NCBI GenBank assembly: GCA_024693135.1
Contig: JAILLN010000003.1
Coordinates: 1-64,000 of the forward strand
DNA length: 64,000 nt
Direction: 5' to 3'
DNA from: Lachnospiraceae bacterium
GTDB taxonomy: Bacteria; Bacillota; Clostridia; Lachnospirales; Lachnospiraceae
A program made the translations under genes and the position numbers. The notes beneath the pieces were generated by a model, which worked only from the letters and a program-made list of their open reading frames with translations, had not been told where the DNA came from and searched no databases. Position 1 is the first letter of the stretch, and each line of letters opens with the position of its first letter. Positions 1 to 7,601 of this stretch are shown here, in pieces.

Positions 1-10
1 CTGTGGCCGG

Positions 11-40
11 CTTATAATGTGGGCTCTGCCCACATATAAG
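11..40. repeat. Inverted repeat upstream of the mobilization-type gene
   Basis: Arms at 11-24 and 28-40 pair as GTGGGC/GCCCAC plus flanking A/T pairs, with one bulged base and a 3-nt loop. No T-run follows, so it is a poor terminator. Its place just upstream of a MobC-like gene would suit a transfer origin or operator, but that is inference. Confidence 0.5.
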
Positions 41-127
41 CGTGCCCTTCCTCATTTCAGTCGGTCGGGAAATTCGAAAATAAAATGGCATATTATCAAA
101 AAAATAAGAGGGGAGGTTGCAAAAAGA

Positions 128-487
128 ATGGCGTCAAAAAAAAGCATTGATGAAAGAATCGATGAATTAAAAAAAAAGCAGGACCAGCTTCATGCAAAGG
201 AAAAAGCATTACGGCAAAAAAGATCCGTTGAGGAACGGAAAAACAGAGCTCACCGGCTTATCGAAATCGGTGCTGCCGTCGAATCCGTATTAAAAAAAAC
301 GATGGGTGAAGATGGGATAATTGAAAAAAAAGATATTCCAGCCCTAATCCAATTTCTCGAAAGGCAGGAAAAAAACGGAAAATATTTTTCAAATGCGATC
401 CGAAACGGACGAAGTGGGATGGCAGAAGATGAAGACATAACTATGACCATCAAGATTCCAAAATATGCAACGGAAAGCTATACCTGA
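128..487 (+). CDS. DUF3847/MobC-like small protein of a mobile element
   Basis: A 119-residue, very charged protein. The start is ATG 128, behind the purine-rich site GGGGAGG at about 111-117; an in-frame upstream ATG at 17 lies in the inverted repeat and has no ribosome site. Residues 1-40 are a lysine/glutamate-rich likely coiled coil, followed by a segment with H-R-L-I-E-I-G-A-A-V-E-S-V and a tail containing I-Q-F-L-E-R-Q-E. This pattern is what I recall of DUF3847/MobC-like accessory proteins carried next to relaxase genes in Firmicutes integrative elements, where they are thought to help relaxosome assembly. No relaxase is in the window because the element continues to the left. Family assignment is from memory of motif style, not an alignment. 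Confidence 0.6.
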   Translation: MASKKSIDERIDELKKKQDQLHAKEKALRQKRSVEERKNRAHRLIEIGAAVESVLKKTMGEDGIIEKKDIPALIQFLERQEKNGKYFSNAIRNGRSGMAEDEDITMTIKIPKYATESYT

Positions 488-495
488 AGTTGATT

Positions 496-517
496 TGGGA
501 ACTTTTTGGGAACTTTT
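496..517. repeat. Tandem 11-bp direct repeats near element end
   Basis: TGGGAACTTTT occurs twice back to back (496-506 and 507-517). Short direct repeats just inside an att core are typical arm-type binding sites of tyrosine integrases. That role is inferred from position between the mobile-element gene and the tRNA-like core. Confidence 0.5.
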
Positions 518-560
518 AACTTGACGATGCCAGAACCCTTGTATCTACTGAGTTTCAGAG

Positions 561-591
561 AGCGAGGATTGTTCAAGTCCCCCTCTCGCTA
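561..591 (+). other. Putative att core resembling a tRNA 3' end
   Basis: Bases 571-591 read as a tRNA T-loop (GTTCAAGTCC) followed by an acceptor 3' strand TCTCGCT and discriminator A. The segment AGCGAG at 561-566 pairs with CTCGCT at 585-590, but the T-stem 5' strand (GATTG) does not pair with CCCCC, and no D-arm or anticodon arm lies upstream. So only the 3' part of a tRNA is present. That is what remains at one junction when an element integrates into a tRNA gene. The matching copy should lie left of the window. Confidence 0.5.
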
Positions 592-593
592 TG

Positions 594-632
594 CCCAGCA
601 AGCCTTGTAAAATATGGGCTCGCGGGTTTTTT
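594..632 (+). terminator. Intrinsic terminator after the tRNA-like end
   Basis: CCC-AGC-AAGCC (594-604) pairs, with a bulge and one mismatch, with GGGCTCGCGGG (616-626), followed by TTTTTT. It would end transcription of the tRNA whose 3' end precedes it. Confidence 0.55.
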
Positions 633-777
633 CTTTATTACCGCACGGACAGCATTCCATGTTATTAATCCAAAGATTTGCCATACTCAGCCTGATGCTT
701 CCCAAAGACGGCCGCTTCGTTTCTATTTGTCTATTGTCCTGTCGGACGGATCTTTTGATCATGATCATGACAGGCTC

Positions 778-840
778 TTAATATATGATATATTAATCTT
801 AATATATGCCATATTCCCAATCACTGCCCCGGGATATAAT
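778..840 (+). promoter_or_regulatory. Promoter with two 17-bp half-sites, 21 bp apart (leader copy 1)
   Basis: Half-site 1 (TTAATATATGATATATT) starts at 778 and half-site 2 (TTAATATATGCCATATT) at 799, a 21-bp period. A consensus -10 TATAAT lies at 835-840; the -35 window at 812-817 is poor (TATTCC) and overlaps the last 4 bases of half-site 2. The same arrangement recurs at 7477-7539 with identical spacing. Two same-face direct repeats touching a weak -35 is the layout of AraC-family activator sites such as araI, and an AraC-type regulator is encoded at 12995. Binding is inference. The rest of 633-885 holds no gene. Confidence 0.65.
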
Positions 841-885
841 AGGACGACAATACATTTTTGCGGTTTTCTCCTGGAGGTATTGGAT

Positions 886-3800
886 ATGAAGAGAAGATAC
901 AGAAGCTTTACCGCCTATTTTCTTATGATGGCATTATTGCTGCAGCCATTGACGGTTCAGGCGGCGGATGTGGTGGAGCCTGCGCCGACTGCTGAAACGG
1001 AGGCGGCATCCGCATCCGAGATGCCGGGTGAGCCTTTGGAGACGGTATCGGAACCGGAACAGGACGCTTTTTCCGCAGAGCCGGAGAACGGACTTGTACA
1101 GGCTGTGACGGATGCAGGCGGGACAGGCGGCGGCTCGGTCACTACAGACAGATGGGGATATTGCGGAGCCCCGCTGGTGAATGGAGAGCCTTCAGAAAAC
1201 ATTGAGTGGGAGTATGACGAGACAACACATACTCTGACCATCACCGGCGAGGGCAGGATGCTTAATTATTCCTATAGCGATGCTGCACCTTATCCGTATG
1301 TAAGAAATCCTTCGCCATGGTATAAATTTAACAGTTCTATCCTTCATGTAAAGATTGATGACCGGATCACCTATATCGGAAGCGAGGCTTTCTGGCATTG
1401 CGGGGCTCAGAGCATGAACTGCCCGTTTCCGATCCCGAAATATGTAGAGACGATCTCAGATGATGCTTTTTACGGTTCGAATTTCAAACAGACGGATCTG
1501 ATTCTTCCCGATACTCTTAAGGTGGTTGGATCGAGAGCCTTTGTGTTATGCAACGGGTTTGAAAACCTCGTCATTCCCGGCTCTGTCGAACGGTTTGATT
1601 CTGTATTGGGAGGTTCAGGTATTGATGACGGAGACGCGGGCCTTAAGAGCATCACTATACTGCCTGGCTCATTAAAGAGCATACCTATTAGATTTTGCTC
1701 CGCCTGTCCTAATCTTGAAAGTGTGATCATCCCATCAAACATAGAAACTATAGAAGATAGTGCCTTTTATTACTGTGAGAAGCTTGAAAGCTTTACCTTT
1801 GCAGAAGGCTTAAAGAAGATCGGTTCAGCGGCATTTTCCAATTGTAAAAATCTGAAAAGCTTTAATCCTCCTTCTACATTGGAAGAGATAGGAAGTTCCG
1901 CATTTGAAGGGTCCGGCCTTACCGGAAACCTGACCATTCCTGAAAATATCAAAGAACTTGGCGGTTCAGCATTTATGAACTGTGACGGCTTTAAGGATAA
2001 AGAGCTTGTGATCAAAGCGCCTCTTAAGGAGATAAAAGGCAATGTGTTTAATTGCTGCTTCTTTAATAAGATCTCACTCCCGGATACGATACAGACAATA
2101 GGGGGGGCTGCTTTTAATTATCACAGAGCAAAGACTCTTTTCATACCTGAGCTTGTAGGAGAGATCGGAGAAAATGCTTTTCAGCAGGACTTAAGAAACA
2201 GCGACGGGTGGAATCTCACCGATGTCTATTTCCCTGGAAACGCCCCCTATGTTTATGTAAATTCCAATTACAATACGTACGGGAGAATATTCGGGACCAA
2301 ATCGACAGAAAATAAGAAAATAAACATTCATTACCGTCCGGGACGGGCAGGTTGGAATGATTCCAACGTGATTTATACAACATATAACCTTGTGGAGACC
2401 GAGGATTATCCCACGACCGGACTGATTATAACAGATTGTCCTGAAATGGAGCCTGAAAGCGGAAAGTGCGGGGATCATCTCACCTGGACGGTCACAGGAA
2501 GCGATAAGGGACATACACTGACCATAACCGGCTCGGGAGATATGTATGACTATGACTGGGAATCCTACAACGGCAGCACAGTACCCTGGAAGAAATATCT
2601 GGGCAGTATCGTAAAGGTTGTTGTTCCCGATGGCATGACAAAGATAGGAGCCTACAGCTTTGCGGGCTTAAGGGCCGTCAGTGGGGATTTCCCGATACCG
2701 TCAGGCATAAAGGTGATAGGGGATCATGCCTTTTCGCCGGATTCGAATGGGGGGAAGGATTTAAATGCCAAGTATGCTTCGAATTTTTATTCTGAAGATC
2801 TCAGCCTGCCCTCATCCCTGACAGAGATCGGCACGGATGCCTTTAACCGCTGCCAGGGCATAAAGAAGGTGATCACATCCTGTCCTGAGCTTAAGGAAGC
2901 CTGTTTTGCTTACTGCGGATCTCTTTCAGAGATCGTTCTCAATAGCGGCGTGGCTAATATTGGAAAGTCAGCCTTTGATAATTGTTACGGATTAACGGAA
3001 ATAACGGTTCCCTCCACAACGACGGATATCGGAGAGAAGGCGTTTTACTTCTGCAGATCGGTGAGCAGCCTTTCTCTTCCTAAAGGACTTAAGAATATCG
3101 GTAAATCGGCCTTTGAGTGTGAAAGATATGACAAAAGCAGCTATAAGGGTCAGCTGGTCCTTCCTGAGGGCCTTAAAACCATTGGAGACAGGGCATTCTA
3201 TTGGTGTACCTTTGAAGGCGATCTGATCCTGCCGGAAGGACTGGAAAGCATAGGACAGTATGCATTTTATTATTTAAAATGTACCGGCGATCTTATTATT
3301 AAAAAAGGACTGACAGAAATCCCACAGTATGCATTCTACAGCTGCCAGTTTTCCCATATTTATCTGCCTGATACCCTGGAGAGCATCGGTGCATCATCAT
3401 TCGGAAATCATTCGGATTATGTGGTTGTTCCCGCATCCGTAAAGACTGTGGGGAACAATGCGTTTGTTGCATATAACAAGGATTTCAGCCTGTACTTCTA
3501 CGGTGCGCCTCCGGTCACAACGGGATCTGCGCCCTTTGGAACAAAGAACAGTACAACGCTATATTACATCAGTGGTATTGAAGGCTGGGGCGATAACTTG
3601 GAGGGCTATGAGTGCATCGGGCTGGATGCAGACCGTATGCCTGGAAATGATCCCGCTGAGACAACGGTGATCCCTGCCGTTAAGGTTAAGTTGGACAAGC
3701 CATCTGCAGGGCTTGATGCGGGGAAGAGCCTTGAGCTGACTGCGACTGTAATCCCGTGCTTTGCGACAAACAAAAAAGTGCTGTGGTCGAGCAGTAAAGA

Positions 3801-6177
3801 AGATATTGCTACTGTAAACGAGAACGGAAAGGTGATGGGGCTTAAGGCCGGGACTACCGATATCACTGCTACAAATGTGGACGGAGGCGCCGTATCCTCC
3901 TGTAGTGTTACTGTTACCGGCTCAGCGGATATAATACATGCGACCTCGGTCTCGCTGAATAAGCATGAGGAGCAAATCGAAGTCGGGAAGATCACTTATC
4001 TGTATTGGACAGTATACCCGACGAACGCAACAAATAAGGGAATATCCTGGAGCAGTGATGATGAAAGCATAGCTACAGTTATTTCATCTACAGGTCAGAT
4101 AAGGGGTGTATCAGCCGGAAGTACGTATATTACGGTAATAACAGATGACGGATCGAAAAAGGACAGATGCAGGCTTACCGTTATAGGTGACGATCCCGGT
4201 CCTGCGCCTGAAATACATGTATCCTCTGTCGCACTGAGTAAACACGAGGAGGAGGTCGAGGTCGGAAAGAGTATATACCTGCTTCATACGGTATACCCGA
4301 CGAATGCAACAAATAAGGGAGTAACCTGGAGCAGTGATGAAGAAAGCATAGCCACGGTAAATTCTTCGGGTCAGGTAAAGGGTGTATCAGCTGGAAGTAC
4401 GTATATTACGGTGACAACAGACGACGGATCGAAAACGGATAGATGCAGGCTTACCGTTATAGGTGGCGAACCCGGCCCTGAGCCTGAAATACATGTCTCC
4501 TCTGTTGAGCTGAGCAAACATGAGGAGGAGGTCGAGGTCGGAAAGAGTGCAACCCTGAGCTGTACGATATACCCTGAAAACGCAAAAAATAAGAAAGTAA
4601 CCTGGAGCAGTGATGATGAAAGCATAGCTATGGTAAATTCTTCAGGTCAGGTAAAGGGCGTATCAGCCGGAAGTGTATATATCACGGTAACTACCGTTGA
4701 CGGATCGAAAACGGACAGATGCAGGCTTACCGTTAAAAACGGAACGCTCCCCCCTGGGCCTACGCCGCCCCCTGCTCCTTCGGTCGTTCAATATACCCTT
4801 ACCTTCAAGGTCAGTGATAATGTGTATAGGACTTTAATAGTGAATGCCGGCGAGACAGCGGATGAAGTAGAGGATCCCACGGGAGACGGGGAGTTCGTCG
4901 GATGGTATTTAGACGGAAAGCTCTGGGACAGGACCCTTCCGGTGTATGGGGATGCAACGATCGTCGCCAGATTTGTCAAAGCTTCCGAAAATGTTGATAA
5001 GCCCGGAGAGAGCTCTTTGGATACCCAGCCGGAGATCGGGCAGACAACAACTTCGTTAAAGCTGGTCAAGGGACAGAAGTTTACCCTGAGCGGCAACGGA
5101 TGGACGAGCTCCGAGCCGGGCGTGGTCGCAGTCAAGGGTAAAAATGTGACGGCAAAGAAGGCAGGAAGTGCCTCCCTTCAAATTGAGAGTCAGACCATAA
5201 ATGTAACGGTTGCGGCACCGTCATTTACTGATGAGGATAAAAAGTTCACTCTCATTGTTCCTGAAACAAAGAAGCTGCAGCTCAAAGACGCCGGAGGCTT
5301 TACCATATTCTGGGTCAGTTCGGCGCCTGACGTGGCGTCGGTGGCTTCTGACGGCACCGTCATGGCGGCGGGCGCGGGGAAAGCAAAGATCACGGCATAT
5401 ATAAACGGAGTGGGCCTTGTTTCAAATGTCACCGTTAAAGAAGCGGATGCTTCAAAGCGTAATTTTGCAGATGGAGGACTCATAAAGCTCGTTCCCCTGC
5501 AGACCATAAAAATATCTGCAAGGGGCTTCAAGCCTAAAAAGGCTGTGTGGACCTCGAACAGACCGGGCGTATCAGCGGATTCCCTAAAAAAGGGAGTGGT
5601 TTTCGAGGATGGTATAGTCAGGATAACGAAGGACGGGAAGCTGACCGCCATCGGGACAGGACAGACTACCCTGACATCCTCGGGAGCCGGCAGCGATCTG
5701 ACTTTTAAGGTGGAGGTTTCCGAGGTGTCTACCAGGATCGTTCACATGAATAAGGGAACCACCAAAACCCTCAAGATGTATGGAACCAAGGGGACGCTGC
5801 CATGGACGTCTTCAAAGGAAGGTATCGTAAAGATAAATAAAAGCAACAAGATCAAGGGCATGCAGACCGGGAAGACCGAGCTTACCGCCGAGTACGATGG
5901 CTTTACCATAAAGGTGACGGTATATGTCGAGGAGCCGAGGCTTGCAAACACGGAGCTTACCGGTAAATATCCCAGATATTCCCTTGTCTTAAGTCAGGGG
6001 GATACGGTTATATTAAAGCCGGAAAAGGTATATCAGCCCATGGTCTTCAAGAGCTCCAAAAACAGCATAGTCTTCGTAAACGAGGCGGGGGTACTGACAG
6101 CCAGAGCGAAGGGAAAAGCAAAGCTTACCGCTGTTGTGAATAAAAAGACCGTGACAGTGACGGTAACGGTGAAATAA
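886..6177 (+). CDS. Giant secreted BspA-type LRR / Ig-like surface protein (copy 1)
   Basis: A 1763-residue secreted protein. ATG 886 is chosen because GGAGGT precedes it and a Sec signal peptide (charged MKRRYR, hydrophobic LMMALLL, cleavage near VQA-A) starts there. Two blocks of leucine-rich repeats of the BspA/LRR_5 type follow (about residues 135-510 and 535-920; repeated I-G-x-x-A-F and L-P-x-x-L), each opened by a W-x-x-x-x-x-x-x-L-T-I-T-G segment. Then come four Big_2-like Ig domains (about 928-1285), an InlB/Flg_new-like module (about 1298-1365, G-W-Y-L-D-G-K) and a beta-rich C-terminal region of about 380 residues. There is no LPXTG anchor and no C-terminal membrane helix, so the attachment mode is unknown; the conserved C-terminal region may do it. 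BspA-type proteins bind host matrix, mucin or other cells, but the ligand here is unknown. Confidence 0.85.
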   Translation: MKRRYRSFTAYFLMMALLLQPLTVQAADVVEPAPTAETEAASASEMPGEPLETVSEPEQDAFSAEPENGLVQAVTDAGGTGGGSVTTDRWGYCGAPLVNGEPSENIEWEYDETTHTLTITGEGRMLNYSYSDAAPYPYVRNPSPWYKFNSSILHVKIDDRITYIGSEAFWHCGAQSMNCPFPIPKYVETISDDAFYGSNFKQTDLILPDTLKVVGSRAFVLCNGFENLVIPGSVERFDSVLGGSGIDDGDAGLKSITILPGSLKSIPIRFCSACPNLESVIIPSNIETIEDSAFYYCEKLESFTFAEGLKKIGSAAFSNCKNLKSFNPPSTLEEIGSSAFEGSGLTGNLTIPENIKELGGSAFMNCDGFKDKELVIKAPLKEIKGNVFNCCFFNKISLPDTIQTIGGAAFNYHRAKTLFIPELVGEIGENAFQQDLRNSDGWNLTDVYFPGNAPYVYVNSNYNTYGRIFGTKSTENKKINIHYRPGRAGWNDSNVIYTTYNLVETEDYPTTGLIITDCPEMEPESGKCGDHLTWTVTGSDKGHTLTITGSGDMYDYDWESYNGSTVPWKKYLGSIVKVVVPDGMTKIGAYSFAGLRAVSGDFPIPSGIKVIGDHAFSPDSNGGKDLNAKYASNFYSEDLSLPSSLTEIGTDAFNRCQGIKKVITSCPELKEACFAYCGSLSEIVLNSGVANIGKSAFDNCYGLTEITVPSTTTDIGEKAFYFCRSVSSLSLPKGLKNIGKSAFECERYDKSSYKGQLVLPEGLKTIGDRAFYWCTFEGDLILPEGLESIGQYAFYYLKCTGDLIIKKGLTEIPQYAFYSCQFSHIYLPDTLESIGASSFGNHSDYVVVPASVKTVGNNAFVAYNKDFSLYFYGAPPVTTGSAPFGTKNSTTLYYISGIEGWGDNLEGYECIGLDADRMPGNDPAETTVIPAVKVKLDKPSAGLDAGKSLELTATVIPCFATNKKVLWSSSKEDIATVNENGKVMGLKAGTTDITATNVDGGAVSSCSVTVTGSADIIHATSVSLNKHEEQIEVGKITYLYWTVYPTNATNKGISWSSDDESIATVISSTGQIRGVSAGSTYITVITDDGSKKDRCRLTVIGDDPGPAPEIHVSSVALSKHEEEVEVGKSIYLLHTVYPTNATNKGVTWSSDEESIATVNSSGQVKGVSAGSTYITVTTDDGSKTDRCRLTVIGGEPGPEPEIHVSSVELSKHEEEVEVGKSATLSCTIYPENAKNKKVTWSSDDESIAMVNSSGQVKGVSAGSVYITVTTVDGSKTDRCRLTVKNGTLPPGPTPPPAPSVVQYTLTFKVSDNVYRTLIVNAGETADEVEDPTGDGEFVGWYLDGKLWDRTLPVYGDATIVARFVKASENVDKPGESSLDTQPEIGQTTTSLKLVKGQKFTLSGNGWTSSEPGVVAVKGKNVTAKKAGSASLQIESQTINVTVAAPSFTDEDKKFTLIVPETKKLQLKDAGGFTIFWVSSAPDVASVASDGTVMAAGAGKAKITAYINGVGLVSNVTVKEADASKRNFADGGLIKLVPLQTIKISARGFKPKKAVWTSNRPGVSADSLKKGVVFEDGIVRITKDGKLTAIGTGQTTLTSSGAGSDLTFKVEVSEVSTRIVHMNKGTTKTLKMYGTKGTLPWTSSKEGIVKINKSNKIKGMQTGKTELTAEYDGFTIKVTVYVEEPRLANTELTGKYPRYSLVLSQGDTVILKPEKVYQPMVFKSSKNSIVFVNEAGVLTARAKGKAKLTAVVNKKTVTVTVTVK
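3934..4740 (+). repeat. Three tandem Big_2-domain repeats (period 276-279 bp)
   Basis: Near-identical units begin at 3934, 4213 and 4489, each opening with ATACATG and encoding S-K-H-E-E and W-S-S-D blocks. The high DNA identity suggests recent internal duplication within the stalk region of the surface protein. Confidence 0.8.
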
Positions 6178-6178
6178 A

Positions 6179-6200
6179 ATGTACAGTGTTTATCTTATTG
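6179..6200 (+). pseudogene. Truncated start of a response-regulator gene
   Basis: The first surface-protein gene is followed, one base after its stop, by ATG plus codons for M-Y-S-V-Y-L. The same codons open the intact regulator at 12995, two bases after the stop of the second surface-protein gene. Similarity ends at about 6198; the frame then runs through unrelated residues to a stop at 6283. It is the broken right edge of a duplicated unit (leader, surface protein, regulator start). Confidence 0.7.
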
Positions 6201-6341
6201 TTGCTGGTTTCGCTCATCATACTCGTTGCACAGCAAGGATGAGGCAGACCTCTTTTAAGCGGATTATACTACAGGTTAAATGACAAAGTGTGATCCGGGA
6301 TTTATGCTAGTTACATAGTAAAAAGAAAGGGGGTCTAACAG

Positions 6342-7001
6342 ATGGCGGAGAAGATGTTAGTTACGCAGGCTCTTGATGAAAGGGATCTGCTTGTGAAAAA
6401 GATCGGCGACAAGATCGCCAAGGCTTCCTTCACGGATGTGAAGAAGCATAATGAAGAGAAGGTGATGGAGGGCAGGCTTAGCGGGGAGGATTTCCGGAAG
6501 GATGCCGAGAGCGCATATCAGCAGATCATGGATCTGATCCAGAGATTTCAGAAAATAGATGCCGCAATCGTGGCATCCAATGCAGCAACAATGATCCATA
6601 CTTCTTTTGGAGACTACACCGTTGCCGGCGCAATCTCTATGAGGAGCAGGATGCGCGGATCCGGCAGCTATGATTCGCAAGCGGATTTTGAACAGAATCT
6701 ATATAGCAAGATGAAGAATGAGCTGGATAATCGCCTGATCACGATCGAGATCAAGAATAAGCAGCTGGAAAGTACTGCAGAGAGCATGCGCCTGAGCATT
6801 TTGGGCAAAGACTCTAAGGCAAAGGATGATAAGCCACTTGAGGTTGTTACCGCCTATGTTAAGGAGAATACCACAGAGCTTGTGGATCCGCTGGATGTGC
6901 AGAAGAAGGTTAAGGAGATCCAGGAGAGGAGGGCAAAGCTGCTTGCCGAGCTGGATACGCAGATCAAGGTATCCAATGCGACAACCTTTATCGAGATCTG
7001 A
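6342..7001 (+). CDS. Alpha-helical protein, DIP1984/septicolysin-like architecture
   Basis: A 219-residue protein with no signal peptide or membrane segment. The ATG follows AAAGGGGGT. It is almost wholly helical and charged: an opening A-L-x-E-R-D helix, a middle part with I-D-A-A-I-V-A-S-N-A-A-T, a turn-rich R-M-R-G-S-G-S-Y patch, then a closing coiled coil ending E-L-D-T-Q-I-K-V-S-N-A-T-T. The repeated S-N-A-x-T at the ends of two helical halves resembles DIP1984-family (septicolysin-like) proteins, which are frequent in phages, but the match is by eye and weak. It lies between a broken regulator copy and a structured RNA, so it may have arrived with that RNA. Function unknown. Confidence 0.6.
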   Translation: MAEKMLVTQALDERDLLVKKIGDKIAKASFTDVKKHNEEKVMEGRLSGEDFRKDAESAYQQIMDLIQRFQKIDAAIVASNAATMIHTSFGDYTVAGAISMRSRMRGSGSYDSQADFEQNLYSKMKNELDNRLITIEIKNKQLESTAESMRLSILGKDSKAKDDKPLEVVTAYVKENTTELVDPLDVQKKVKEIQERRAKLLAELDTQIKVSNATTFIEI

Positions 7002-7017
7002 ATAGCATAGCATTCAT

Positions 7018-7420
7018 TGCCTGCAACACGAAAACTCCAAACCCGGTTTCCCTGTAACAGGGTTACGTTACATTACATGCATTCCCAATAATGCAAATAT
7101 TGGAAAAGAATCAGAATAGTGAAGAGGTAACACGTTAGCCGTCAACGCTGAAATCGTGGGTTCGAATCCCGCTTCTGAGCCCCATTTGATGGGAAGTAGG
7201 CCCCGGCCGTGGCTATAATCGGCCTCCAACTGGTCAACCGTTTTGCATTTTGGGTGAACTGTGAATCATCAATGATCAACGGTAATCTCTTAAAGCTTGA
7301 ATCGGGAACCGAGAACTTTATTTTAGACATAGAAATATGTTGAAATCCATGGTACAGGTTTTGGGCGTTAAACCGGTTGGTCCGGAGTTATCCTCATGGC
7401 TGTGTTGCAGGCATTTTTTT
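7018..7420 (+). ncRNA. Large structured RNA closed by long-range helices, ending in a U-run
   Basis: The ends pair in three nested helices: 7018-7029 with 7402-7413 (12 perfect pairs, TGCCTGCAACAC/GTGTTGCAGGCA), 7033-7038 with 7384-7389 (AACTCC/GGAGTT) and 7043-7049 with 7370-7376 (CCGGTTT/AAACCGG). Seven T residues follow directly (7414-7420), as in an intrinsic terminator. Inside are hairpins at 7050-7062 (CCCTG/CAGGG), 7078-7095 (TGCATT/AATGCA), 7181-7193 (CCCAT/ATGGG), 7205-7224 (GGCCG/CGGCC), a TCGG-GAA-CCGA stem near 7310, and ACATA-GAAA-TATGT near 7327-7340, plus a tRNA-like fold at 7110-7180. It is not tmRNA or RNase P RNA by their signature sequences. Ornate large RNAs (ROOL, GOLLD) and Y-RNA-like YrlA RNAs are possible relatives. 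No start site is evident; a promoter could lie in the upstream gene. Confidence 0.6.
7110..7180 (+). tRNA. tRNA-like domain (anticodon position UCA; probably not a standard tRNA)
   Basis: A full cloverleaf can be drawn: acceptor 7111-7116 with 7173-7178 (TCAGAA/TTCTGA; the first pair is an A-G mismatch), D-arm GTG/CAC around a GG-containing loop (7119-7133), anticodon stem TTAGC/GCTGA (7135-7139 with 7147-7151), a 4-nt variable loop and a textbook T-arm (7156-7172, GTGGG TTCGAAT CCCGC). The 7-nt anticodon loop is CGTCAAC, so the anticodon slot is UCA and position 33 is G instead of U. That would read UGA and is unlikely to decode normally. No long variable arm as in tRNA-Sec is present. It lies inside the larger RNA, so a structural mimic or a decayed tRNA fits better than a working tRNA. 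Confidence 0.5.
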
Positions 7421-7476
7421 ATTCGAATTGATCGTAGGACTATGCCGTTATATGGTGAAGTCAGACTCTTAATCTC

Positions 7477-7539
7477 TTAATATATGTCATATAAATCTTA
7501 ATATATGCCATATTCTTAATTACCGCTCTGAGGTAAAAT
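7477..7539 (+). promoter_or_regulatory. Promoter with two 17-bp half-sites, 21 bp apart (leader copy 2)
   Basis: Half-sites TTAATATATGTCATATA (7477) and TTAATATATGCCATATT (7498) are again 21 bp apart, and the -10-like TAAAAT (7534-7539) starts exactly 36 bp after half-site 2, as in the first leader. The sequence between has drifted, so the half-sites appear to be the conserved element. The remaining bases to 7601 hold a T-rich stretch and the ribosome site. Confidence 0.65.
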
Positions 7540-7601
7540 AGAGTGGTAATTTTTTAATTTTTTATGGTTTTCTCTTTTTTCTTCTCTTGGAGGTGTTGGA
7601 T

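Noticed and set aside
727-885. Upstream extension of the first surface protein
   Set aside because: The TTG at 727 would place the signal peptide 53 residues inside and translate over the promoter and half-sites; ATG 886 has GGAGGT.
7110-7180. Selenocysteine tRNA
   Set aside because: UCA fits, but the long variable arm and long acceptor of tRNA-Sec are missing.
7018-7420. tmRNA or RNase P RNA
   Set aside because: The T-arm is in the middle, not at the 3' end as in tmRNA, and the RNase P block GAGGAAAGTCC is not present.
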